From Anoplolepis gracilipes (taxonomy: Eukaryota > Arthropoda > Insecta > Hymenoptera > Formicidae), in assembly GCF_047496725.1 (NCBI RefSeq), contig NC_132974.1, positions 6,083,501 to 6,147,500 on the forward strand: 64,000 bases of DNA. The letters are read 5' to 3'. Position numbers and translations under genes: made by a program. Below the pieces are notes generated by a model that worked only from the letters and a program-made list of their open reading frames with translations, was not told the origin of the DNA and searched no databases. Positions 23,942 to 36,467 of the stretch are shown one piece after another (the first letter of the stretch is position 1; every line of letters begins with the position of its first letter).

Positions 23942-26900
23942 ATGAGCAAGCTGTCGTTCAGGGCGCGCGCCCTGGACACCTCCAAGCCCATGCCGATCTA
24001 CATGGCCGAGGAGTTGCCGGATCTGCCAGATTATTCGGCCATTAACCGCGCGGTGCCCCAAATGCCCAGCGGCATGGAAAAGGAGGAGGAATGCGTAAGT
24101 CGGAACGTCCAGCCTCTCGTTCCAGCATGTTTTCCCCATCCGCCATCTTACCCACGGCGTGCGATTTCGTAAACAACCGGCAGATGGCGAATCCCCCGTC
24201 ATCGTGCACCCTGGAAAATTCTTCAATTTTCCTGTTTTTAACGTAATTGCCAATCCGTTCGCGATTCGCGATCCTCTTCCATATCCACTTCCGTTCCTGA
24301 TATGACTTGCCACGACAGTTGTCAATATTTGATTTACCAGCAATCTTAAACTATTACCCTGCGTTACATTATTGTACTGGTTTCCTACGTCAAAATGTCA
24401 AATGTTTTTCTACTTGACGTTTTGACAATGCTCTTGCAATGTCTTTTATATACATAAGTTTTTAACTTGTACTCAACAATACTCTGGAATCTATTTTTAT
24501 TAAGAAACTCTAAAATGGATGCATCCTTATCCTGATTTTCTTCACTTTACTATATATATATATTTGTTACACTATTTGCAGCGAGTCATAGATACATTTG
24601 CATTCATAATATCAAAACAATATAGATATTCATGATCTTTTAAATCTTTATGTTTCAATAACAATATATATCAATGTATGATGATGATAATTTTTGTGAA
24701 AAAAAATGACTACTTGAAATATTCATTATCAGAAAGTATATCAAATATGATTATTGTCTTCCATGTTAGTAATATGTATACAACTTTGACATATAAATAA
24801 AATTTATTAGATTAATAGTAGTTAAAATATTAAGTTTTTCAAAATAATACATTATAATGTACTAAGAAATTGAAGTTTATTATTAAATGTTTAAAACAGA
24901 TTTTTATAAATACATTTTGAAAATATTATTTACACATATTTATATATAATTGTTATTCACAAATGCTTTACTACTAGTTTAATAAAGTAAATCTATTTGT
25001 TATGCAGGAACATCACCTTCAAAGAGCAATATGCACAGGTCTAATTATTCCTACTCCTGAAGTAACCGATCTGGCAGATGTGGAAGCTTATGACAAGATA
25101 TATCCTGCTAATTATAAGCTGCCTCGCCAATTAATACACATGCAACGTAAGGAGCTATTAAGATGTCATTTTATAATGTATTTTACAACTGATTATTTGT
25201 GATAAATAATTAATGGATGAACTTCTTCTTTGTTAACAGCCTTTGCTATGGAACAAGATATACCTGATTATGATATGGATTCCGAAGACGAAAAATGGGT
25301 TGCAGTACAAAGTCGCAAAATGGACTTGACTCCTCTCCAATTTGAAGAGATGATGGATCGTCTGGAGAAGAGTTCAGGACAAACTGTAGTTACCCTCAGT
25401 GAAGCCAAGGCACTTTTGAAAGAGGATGATGATTTAATTATCGCGGTTTTTGACTATTGGCTCAACAAACGTCTTAAAACTGTAAGTTTCATGTTGTCCA
25501 ATGTGATTTTGAGGTTATGTTGTTTTGTCTTGTATGTATATGCTTACATTATCTATCAGAAATGTAGAAATGTGTACAAATTGTGTTCTATTAGTTTGTT
25601 CCTTAGTTTTCTCTGCAAAATTAATTAAACTTGTAGTGTTTGTAACTTAATTTCTCGAATATTGTCTCGAATATGTTAATTATACTTATCTATTTTTTCT
25701 ACAGCAACATCCACTGTTATTAACGGTTAAAACGGAAAATCGATTTGGCTTGGCTGCCAACAACCCATATCTTGCGTTTAGACGACGCACAGAAAAGATG
25801 CAAACTCGTAAAAATCGTAAGAACGATGAGACGAGTTATGAGAAAATGCTAAAGCTTCGTAGGGATCTTAGCAGAGCAGTCACGCTTTTGGAAATGGTGA
25901 AACGCAGAGAAAAGACGAAACGAGAACACCTGCATCTCACAATTGAGATTTATGAGAAACGGTCAATATAAAATTATAATAATACACATATTGTAATAGA
26001 TGTTGCTATATGTATTTTGTTTTTGCTAAATGAAAACATCTCTAATTTGACAGGTATCAAGCGCAAGATTTCAATGGACAAATATTGGCAGAGGTGTCGG
26101 CGTTAAAGGCACCGAGACCAGCGTTTGCTCCGCTCTTTACTAATCAGTTTGGTGTCCATCAAAATTGGACAAACAAAGTTTGTAGTAAAGTATGTATCAA
26201 CATTAAAGAATCATTATCTTTATGTACTATCTGTTATATAATCTGCTATATGGTTTAACGCTGCTTTATATTTAATCTAGGACGAGGTAGTGCCCAGGAA
26301 AGAAAAGAGACAGTACAAAAAACGGAAACATAAAACAGACAGCAGGACAGGAAATTTAGAGGACACTAGTGTCCGTAGCGGTACGGGTAGCAGTAGCGGT
26401 CGAGGAAATCGTCCAGTTCTCGGAGGCGGGCTGGACCCGCTCATCAGCTCGGATGAAGATAGCCCGCTTCCATCTCATTCACACTCCCAACCCTCGTTAT
26501 CCTCCGACCGCGACGATGAAGACACGGTAGATGAAGGTCAATTTGCGTTTCGTCGAAATAGGAATAGTTCTTATTTACCGGTAAGTCACTTTATTTGCCT
26601 TTTTTCTTAAAATATTAATTTATCAAAATATAAATTTATTTTAATATTGGCATAATTTATTTTATTAATTATTTAAATCGCAGAAAGAATATTGATACAA
26701 AATGTTAAAACGTATGAGTTTGAATTATATATATTTTAATATTTTATCCTGGTTTATTCTTTAACCAAGTTCAGAGTATTTAATCAGTTAAATATTTAAT
26801 TAATGCACTGTTTGTTTTATCATGTATATACATACAATATTTATATTGGAAATATTTTGAGATATTAAATTATTAAATTGGTTGATCTTTTTTAAAATTA

Positions 26901-29217
26901 ATCAACTCATTGATGATGCATTTTAGACGTCCCGCTTTCTTTCCGGGTGTATTACTATAATTAATCAGATTCTTAAAATACTGTGAAAAAAATAAAGTTT
27001 TTTTTTTAGAATTGTAGGTATAGATTTTTTCTTTTTATAGCCTGTATCAGGTGGTTTGGGAAATTGGCCTTGGTGTGATAAAAGCGAGGGCGGTTTGGCT
27101 GATAAGAAATATAGGTTTGCGCTAACTAGTATTAGCAAACCAGTGCCAAGGTGTATCGGCCTTGCACGACGGAGGATTGGTCGAGGTGGCAGGTACATGT
27201 GCGAATGTTACATGAGAGAACGTTTAACTGTGTTTGCTCGATTGTTTATTTATTACTGTTAATGATTTTCAGAGTCATATTAGATCGCTGTACGGCCGAT
27301 ATAGACGATATGTGGTCTTCATTAGACTTCACGATACACGATTCCACGAAACGTCCAGTGGATTCAAACGCAACTGCCACAGCGACGACTACCGTTAAAA
27401 AAGAATGGTATATCTTTACGTAATAGTAGTAGTAATAGTAGTATTTATTTACTTTTGCTTTTATAATACAGCCAAGAAGGGACTTTGTTTACAAAAAACA
27501 CACTTATTCTTCCACACCATATCTTCTTTACATCTTAAAACTAATTCCATCTGTTGGTATATATCTTTACGTATATTTTATTATCATTTATAATAATAAA
27601 TGATCTGTTTATAATTACATGCTTTTAATTTAATTTAAATATATATAAATATTAAATATATGTTTAATTTAATTTAACTTGAAAATATATTTTTAATTTT
27701 ATTGATTTAATTGACGAGAAAGAAACTTTGTATAGTGTATCATGTATTACATTTATATTCATGTGTTTGGCAGGTTACATTTTCGACCAAAGACTCCGCC
27801 TGTGTCGGTACATAGTCCAAGCGAGGAAAGTAGCGATGACACGGATTTGGATGTAGAGCCAACGATATCTCGATCCAAGCTTCCATACCCGTTCCCGCCC
27901 GAGGCAACGTCCATATGCATCGAGGTGGAACCAGAACGCGCGGGTGACGAGTCACCGTTTACGTCGGAGTTTAATATCGCAGATTACTTCCCGACGGATA
28001 CCGTGTCGGACTTTGAATTTGCGGTAGCGAGCCTCAATAGTACGGGTAGCACCAGCGGTCTGTCGGACAATAGTGGCATGAAAGAATCGCGGACAGACGA
28101 CGAGCTGGGCAGCTCGCACTTTGTGGTGACACCGCTCTTGAATAATCTGTTTGCACCGCCCGCAACGACGCAGCAAACCCGGCCTCCTCAGTGCAGTGGT
28201 GGCAGTTTTAGTGGTGGTTCTAGTGTTGTACATACTTCTACGAGTTCTTCGTCGATTCCTTCATTATCCTCCGTTGTCACGTGTACGACTAATCAAGCCA
28301 CCGTAGCATCAAGTACAGTGTCCACTCAGTGCACCAATATCGGCATGGGTTCCACGATTGATACGCAGTCGAATCATCATCAACCTAACAAGCAGCAACA
28401 CAGACAATTGCCCAATAACAGTAATGCTGCCTCCATTCTCTCGAAATCCTTGACTAGTCCGACAAATAATAGGAATGGCAGCAATTGTGGCGTTGGCAGT
28501 GGTAGTGGTAATGGTGGTGGTGGTGGTGGTGGTAGTAGTGGTAGTAGCAGTGGTAGTGCAAACATTAGAGTGTTCAGTGGGAACACTGCGTGCAGTGGCG
28601 GCGGCGGCAGTGGTGGTAATAGTGCTGGTAATATTACAAACTTTGGCAACAGCCATCAGAACGGTCCGCTGCCACATATAAACAACTCTAACAATCTGAC
28701 AAATAGCACCCACGTCGTGAACAACCAACAGTGTACGTTAGTTCTGCCACAGAAGCATCCGCCGTCCAATTTGCTACCTGGCCTGATAGCGCAAAATAAA
28801 TTGGCGAGTCTCGCGAGGCAGCAGCAGCAACAGACGCAGAATCAGGCGCAACAAGTCCCAACGTCCGGGGAAATTACGCTTAATAGTAATAGGTAATTCA
28901 ATATTTCTATAATTTAATATTTCTTTCCGATAACTTCTAATTAGAAATTTCAAATGAAAACAATAAACTTTTCTTTAGAAATACAAAAGAATTGACAGAA
29001 ACAGCAAAGTGTTTGACAACGGAAACACGATTATACTATCGTATATGCAGTATATTTCGACTTTAATGATATCTTGATTAATCGTTTGTTTGTTTTTAGT
29101 GAAAGTTTGGATGTGGAGGTGGATGGAGTGGACAATTCGCCATGCGACAGCAAGCCGCAGCAGCAGCAGCTCGTTCGGGCGAACAAAACAAACTCACTGG
29201 CGATGGAAGTGACATGA
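23942..29217 (+). CDS. E(Pc): Enhancer of Polycomb
   Basis: Ten exons: 23942-24094, 25008-25146, 25240-25481, 25705-25961, 26054-26189, 26281-26580, 27041-27192, 27273-27407, 27774-28892 and 29100-29217, giving 916 residues. The start MSKLSFRARALDTSKPMPIY is the family-diagnostic N-terminus. The EPL1 (EPcA) homology runs through EHHLQRAICTGLIIPTPEV, PDYDMDSEDEKW and LEKSSGQTVVTL, followed by a basic helix (YEKMLKLRRDLSRAV). E(Pc) is the scaffold of the Tip60/NuA4 histone acetyltransferase, whose EPL1 domain holds Tip60 and its partners on nucleosomes; mutations modify Polycomb silencing. The second half (from about residue 505) is Ser/Asn/Gly/Gln-rich and likely disordered, with a glycine-codon repeat near 28500-28560. 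The last exon ends SLAMEVT. The intron-4 donor (GTCAAT) is weak but demanded by phase. Drosophila E(Pc) is much longer; the difference lies in the disordered part. Confidence 0.95.
28500..28560 (+). repeat. GGT/AGT codon repeat inside E(Pc) exon 9
   Basis: Imperfect triplet repeat of GGT and AGT codons coding a Gly/Ser run. The reverse strand and shifted frames give Val- or Thr-rich shadows. Confidence 0.85.
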
Positions 29218-30540
29218 TGCCTGCTATCGGCACCCCTGTTGCCGCCAATACGTCACTGGGGGCTTCGTTAAATTCTCTTACCTTGCCTATGATGTCTGCC
29301 TCGGGCGGGAGATCAGATGCGTACTGATGATATACTGCGCTACATGTTGACGTGAAAGAGCGATACGGCTAGGTACAATTGCAAAACTGCTCCTTCGATC
29401 AGTTGCTTTATTGTACGACGATGCAAATCAGCGATAGCGTGGATTCTGATGCAAGTATCAAATTTCTTTTTCTCCTATCTTCATTGAAGGGGGATTGTAA
29501 TCGATCCGTGTTCTTTAAATTTTCTTTTTCCTTGCTCATTGAACGACTATAGCCATTTACTATTGCTAAATATGACCATGCTAGCCATGTAAAAAAAATG
29601 TTGCCATTGTTCCTGTATAGATACAAGATTCCGAAGTTAATGTATCCAATTGCCCAAAATTAGCACTTAATATTTTTAATAATAGTGCTCGTTTTCTTTA
29701 TATCGTATAAAAATAGAGGGCAATATACATGTAGTCAGAGAATTAATTGCATCCTGGTTCACGAAGGATACATATTAATTGTAGAAAAAGTTTTAAAATT
29801 ATGTATATAATTAAGTTTCTCTTCAAAATATAGTGTGCAATACTGTTTTGTTGTTTTTAGTCTGCAATAGTCTCATTCGTTCAATGCAAGGAAAACTGTA
29901 ATCAGAAATCTAAAATGCAAGTTATTACATGTTTAGATTATCAAAATCCCTTATTTATCAGCTTCAATGACACAAAATAATTCTAGACGCGTACAGCAAG
30001 CTTTCTCAGACACAGCATTAATTAATGGATTATCGAAATTCTACAATAAAACCCTTTTTAACTTTGTACATCTCGTATAACATCCGTCATTTAAAATATG
30101 TGCTTAAGAATATAAAGGTTTTGCGTTTTATTATGGATATTGATCGATAATGATTTTAATATTATTTTGTTTTATTATGATAATCGATCGATAATTATTT
30201 TAATTTCCCAAAAAAATCAGGTAATCGAAATATTTCGGAGAATGATTTAGAAATGATTTACGCTATAAATTTCTTTATAACACCGTGTAAAGAAAATTCA
30301 AAATGCTATATTTAACAATGACGGGGATTTTATAGTAATCAGCTCTTGTAAGTATAATAGTATATTGAATTATTGCTCGAATTACTTTTCATCGCTTTCC
30401 AGATAAATGACACTATACAGAAAACGAAAAATAGATTAATTAATTTCTTAAGAAAGTGTACGATTTTTCTCAATACTGTACATACATAGATTTGGTTCGA
30501 ATATTATATGACTTTATATAGAGTAATGCTATTTCCTTAT

Positions 30541-30546
30541 ACATAC

Positions 30547-30618
<72 letters not shown>

Positions 30619-30690
30619 ATATATATATATATACATATATATTATATATATATACACATATATTATATATATAAATACATATATAATACT
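30541..30690. repeat. (CATA)n/(TA)n compound microsatellite block
   Basis: CATA units lead into a long TA dinucleotide block interrupted by TATATTATA and ACATATATA units. Confidence 0.9.
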
Positions 30691-33455
30691 ATGTTAAAGG
30701 CTTCCAGGCTGTGAAATATCGAAGCTATTGTTATCAATGAATCTTTGATAGCATTAAGTCATTATAATCGTAAAAGGACTTTCTTTTTTTCTCTTTCTCC
30801 AATAATCGCCAAAACGTACATTTTGATACGTGCATATCCGTCGCCTACGTATTATATGCGACTGATATGTGATTATTAGGGTAATTTTATAATGTTGCGT
30901 TTGGAAAAGCTTGTATCACAGGATTTGCGGAGAGGTCATTATATAATACTGTGTTAGAATCTACAAAGCTCACACAGGAGCAATGTATAAAACACTTATG
31001 TCTTTCACACTAGTGACTGAAACTCTACCACTATCGATATTAGAGATACTGAAATATTGAAATACTTCAAGTAAAGGTCTTTGGCAAATTAAATATATGA
31101 ATGATTAAATTTCATTGTCTTTAAAAAGACAGATTTCTTAAGAACTTCATAAATCTGTTCTTTATATATCTCGCGCGAGTTAATTTATTTCATATAATTT
31201 TTTCTTTTTATTTCTCAAATGTGTGTGAATTTAAATGAAATCAGATCGAAGCAAAAGCTCTATCATACGATAGTATTTGCTGCACTTCATTTTACCACAT
31301 TTTTACTTGCCCTCTCATAAACTTGATAACATTTTACCGTAGATAAATGTAAACTGCTCGAAAGCTGTTCGATATTCATTCTTATTTATAGAATAGAATC
31401 TTTATAGCTTGGATGTGTGAATATATCGAAATTCAAGACCGTAAGTCTTGTCGTGCTTTACAGACTTGAAAAATTTGAGCATGATAAAATTCAGGCGTGT
31501 CATTATTAAATCTCTGTTTGAACAGATATTTCAACGGTTATTTTGCCGAGAAGGCAACGTCAAATTATATACGAGTGACATTTGTTCTTTCACTGGCATA
31601 TATAATTGACTGCAAAGCGATTTAGAGTTTATTGATACAACTGAACAAATTATCTTGGATATATCTAAAATCAAATATTTACAATTAATTCGATCAAAAC
31701 ATCTTGTCGTTTCACATTTAATCGATACACACTGTCCTTTTAGATAAACAGAGTATATAAAATGTTTTCGGGAAGACAAATCTTGATTCATTAGCTGAAA
31801 AAGACCAATAACCAATATGTTATAGTATCTCTTGGATTTCCACGCATGTAATATATGCGTGACGCTCTCTTCCTCCCTTAGTCTTTCTATATACCATACT
31901 ATCTCCCTTTCTGCCACTTCATCGGAATGCATAAGTTGTAAGAAAATATGTAAAAAGAAAAAAACATGTAGAAGAAACGAGAGAATATCTTTACGATTAA
32001 ATTGACAATATATCGACTGTACATTTTATTTCTGAATATACGCTATGCCCTAAACGAGGCAATCTTTCTGAATTAACGATATTTTTTCAGGATATATCGA
32101 AAGATTGGAGAAAACTGTTTTTTATTTTGTCGAAATATTTTGCGGGGAACAGATCTCTTTTGTACCTTCTACAATCACATTTAATTCATATTTTTCTTTA
32201 ACATATGGATAGTTGTATTTTTCTTGTTACTGCAACCAGAATAACCGTGTGCAAGAGTTAAATATGAGTTTCAAGATTGCGCAGAGAGAGAGAAAGAGAG
32301 CTCTTGTGTGTGATTGTTATTTGTTAAAAGTTAAAAAGAAACGCAGGCACTGATCATTGAGTAATCGCCAGTATAAAATGAATTCCTGATTTATTCGTGA
32401 ATGCCTATCTCAAAGAACCTCTTACATTAGTGAGCAATGAAACCTATTTGTCGCCAGCCGTAACGCGAGAACGGGGGATATAAGATTATGGTGCGATGTG
32501 TTACAAATTGTATAAAAAAAAAAAAAAAAGAAGGCAGACTTCTCGAAATCGTAATAAAATAAAACAAAAAAAAAGGATATATTGTACATATAAAAATAAT
32601 TACGCTTATTGTATCTCTTATTTTTAGGTAATTAACTAAATAATTGTAATAAAAAAAATGTTGTTGTGGTAGGCGCACAGCGAACCGTGTACGAAAATTT
32701 ATGAATTCAAGACGATTTTAGAAGGGAGGAGTAATAAAGAAATTTTATCCTGGATAGGACTTATTATTTTGTTAAGATCTTCACACACTTTCGCCTGTAT
32801 ATTATCTAACATTTTTTGTGAAATCCGTTTTCTGACACATATTTGTATATACTCTTTAGATATTTCATTATTTCTCTCGTTTTTCTCAGATTCACTGTTG
32901 CGCGCGAAGCCGTATCCTCCATTCTCTCCACTTTATTCGCTCGTATTTGTATAGCGTTTGGCTTTTATAAATGTTATTTGCTCGTAAAAAACGCATACGT
33001 ATACACATACACGCACGCGCACACACAGACATATATAAACACACACATACACATACAGTATATATGGCGTATATATGCTGCTATCGAGATTTTTAGCGAC
33101 GCCTTAAAAAGAAAGAAGCGATAACTCTTCCGCCAAATGATTTTGAGAAGAACGAGCGATTTTATGTGAATGAAAAAAAAGGAATTCGAGAATATGTATT
33201 TGTAAAGAAGAAAAGTAATTTGTTTATTTTAGTTGGGACGCTTAAAAAAAAAACGAAGTATAGTGGTGTATATGAATTTTTATATAAAATTTATTAATGT
33301 TAAAAATATAATGACCCAAAATAGCCATTTTAAAATTAAATAAAACGTCGAAAATCATCAAGATTTGATCGCTCCAACCAAAGACTGAGTTCGCTTTACA
33401 TTTCTGATTTGGCAAATACGAAATTTCACTGCAGTTAAGACCGCTCGTTTCGCGG

Positions 33456-33457
<2 letters not shown>

Positions 33458-33490
<33 letters not shown>
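33458..33490. repeat. Poly-T tract
   Basis: About 33 consecutive T residues. Lys- or Phe-rich frames across it are artefacts. Confidence 0.95.
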
Positions 33491-36467
33491 CAATTAAACT
33501 CCCGTGCGAGTTGTAATTATTATTAATAATAATTGGAGATATCTCGTTTCCGAGAACTATGATCAAGAAAGTAAAATAATGATCGGTCGTATCAGATGGT
33601 GAGATTTCGTGTTTACCCAATTCGTTGCATTCGCGAGAAACAATAGTATATCATGTAAGTAGAAGTAAGACAGATCAATGCAAATATTCTCTGAGAATGA
33701 TCGAGACGATGAGAAAGGAAGAAAGAAACTACTAATGCGCGAAGAAAAAAAAAACAAAGAGATTATCGAGAAGAAGAATGAGCTTACGGTTAATAGGTAT
33801 CTAGACGAAAAAAAAAGCTCCACGACATTTTTCTGCGTGTTAAAAACAGATTTACTGATAATATCGACTGACGCGTCGAGACACACGATGTGTATCTACT
33901 TATACATGTATTTTATTCTGTGAATACAGTAGGGCTTCTGCGTCGCTGTGCGACAGGAAGATGTAATCGGAAAAAAAAAAAAAAAACAAAGAGAAGAGAC
34001 GAAATAAAACGTTTCTCAACCAAAGCTCCGATTTGAACGAAACTTTGGACGCGAGTAATAAAGAATTTTTCTCGAAAGAATAACTTGTAATTGAGAGTCG
34101 GAGAACTCGCGGAGGAGGGAAAGTGACGTAGAGAGTTCTATATAATTACATATATAGAATATTCGCTCTCTCTAGAGAGGCACAACCCTTCGACTTGTTC
34201 TTCGATACGATACGATTATTTAATCTTTTGTCACCTGATAACACCTTTTACTTGAAAAACGTGCATTATGGCTCGTCCAACTGTCCGAAAATCCGGCGGA
34301 TTTGTCAGATGTAATTGTCAAAAATACTGAAATACATGTCTTATTTATTGAAACAAGTACCATCCGACAAATGATTTACATTCCTGAATTAACTATTATA
34401 CGCTGTATAATATATAATACGTTTCCTTAAACTTTCTTACTTTGCGTCAAGAGTTACAGCAGAGTTAATTATGGAATATGCGACGATTCCTTCAATCTCT
34501 TTTAAGGAAACGTTTTTTTCCATTCAAGCGAGATATTTCATTGATCTTTGTATTTTACTGAAATGTAGTGAATAGAGGTGTTACCAGGTAGATGAGTCAA
34601 CATTTCCTACGACTTATGTATAGAGACCTAAGTATTAATATTCGTGATTATTGCGATTAACAACACACTGATAGCAGACGATGTAACTAATTGAGTGTAT
34701 ATAAGTAAGTCAATTTACGGGTTGCATTTTGGCTATTAAATATATTCTAATTACTATGTAACTCCGAGGATGAGGAGAGGGACAAAAAATCGGCAAACTC
34801 TAAACTCTGAACGACTTATTGTACATATTCATATACATATGTACGTATACACGTAACACAGCTCGTGAGCCTGTACATGCAAACGACATACATATATATA
34901 TACATATATAAATACAAATATAAAAATATAAAATGAGAGAGGAAGAGAGAGAGAGAGAGAGAGAGTGTGTGCGGCGCGTTTTAGGTCACGAACTCACTGT
35001 ATACAATATCTCCGAGCATGTCAAGTCTTTAAAACAATTTCAAAATTCATTTGTTATACTATCGTTTGTTTATATAATTATATATTTTATGTATGCTGCT
35101 CTCGTGCAATCATACATTATACATATTTTAAATATATCAGAAATATTCTTCGTTTCTCAGGCAGAGAGCAAAGCTCTCTCTCTTGTTTTTTTTTTTTTTT
35201 TTTTTTTTTGGAACGAAAAGAGCTCTTGCTGCTCTATTTTTCAATTATATTAATATATATTATATTAATATAACGCAAAAAATTACACTGGGATATCAAA
35301 CGATAAAATTTGATAAAAGTGGACTTATAAAAAGTAAATTCTGATTAGTTTTTTTTTTTTTTTTTTTTTTTAAGCCTACTATATAAATCGGAAATAATTT
35401 TACGAAAAATTTTGTTACGATTTATACTTTCAACATTTTGTTTCTAATTTAAACGTAATTATTATTTTTTTTTTTTTTACAAGGATTGAATTTTTGTTTT
35501 ATATAATAATTATAAGAGGAAATTTTTCCAAAACTTATGTCCTTATAGATCAATATTTTATTCGTAGACGAGATATCACTTTTATGTAGCATCGGGTGCG
35601 ACATAAATTATTATACCGGTAAAAACATTGAATTGAATTAAGTGGTCAATCCTTATTCGCGCGTGATCACAAAAAGATTTTTCTTATTAAGTTTATTGTG
35701 TGTGATGATTATACAAATTTCCCGCCATATGATATTCTACGCTTCTGCGCAGAAAGTTGATCTTAACCTTATCCAACCTTATTTGATAATATGGTGGATG
35801 TGTGTGAATTATCAGAGATCAGGATACCTATAACGCATTAGATCGTCGAGTTTATTTTATACAGTGATTTCCGACGATGTTGATTTAAGTAATTTCTTAC
35901 TTTTTATTTCTCTTTCCTCTATGCGTTTAGATGCGACTTCCGGATTTTTAGAGGTAAAGCGCAAATATATGACATAATTGACAAGATTTTGTTTCACTCT
36001 AAGGCTTCATCTCCTAAATATTATCTTCACATCATTCGTGTATAGTTTTAAAATTACGGAAAAGATTAAAAAATAAAAAAATAAAGTATTATGCCGTTGA
36101 TACTTACCGTTCTATTGTGTGGTACGAGATTTATATTTTGACTCTATGTCGTTTAGATAAAAGAACATTTGTATTCGTCGGTAATTTGTATGAACTATGT
36201 AAATATTGTAATTTCTTTCGTCGATTCGCTATAGTCTAAATTAAGTTTTACTTAAGAATAGGCTAATGTACGAACAAAATAAACAAAGATTGAGAGCACA
36301 ACATAATGTAGAATATATGATCCGTTTATTCCTCCAGATACCAAGGAAAGGAATGCGTTTACCATTGAATCTGCTTTGCGTATCTTTGCAGTTATGTATT
36401 TAATTTAGCTATATGCATGCCATTATAAAAGTATTGTGAATCTATGATGAAGTAAAAACGATTTAAG

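Larger units (their letters stand above)
29218..36467. other. 7.2 kb AT-rich region, probably a long E(Pc) 3' UTR then intergenic
   Basis: No recognisable coding exon on either strand. The first part must include the E(Pc) 3' UTR, but the cleavage site cannot be fixed among many AATAAA words. Poly-A/T runs (33458-33490, about 35190-35208, about 35350-35371), a long TA block (30556-30690) and CA-rich tracts (about 33000-33060) dominate. The longest frame, 31531-31932 minus (133 codons), shows no domain-like pattern. Confidence 0.5.

Noticed and set aside
23612..24343. 243-codon minus-strand frame
   Set aside because: Antisense shadow of the GC-rich E(Pc) leader and first exon.
28309..28728. 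Thr-rich, Pro/Leu-rich and Val-rich frames over E(Pc) exon 9
   Set aside because: Shadows of the GGT/AGT codon repeat in other frames.
30508..30714. Tyr/Ile-rich frame
   Set aside because: Translation of a TA/CATA microsatellite.
31531..31932. 133-codon minus-strand frame in the presumed E(Pc) 3' region
   Set aside because: No family resemblance, no splice context, AT-rich; treated as chance.
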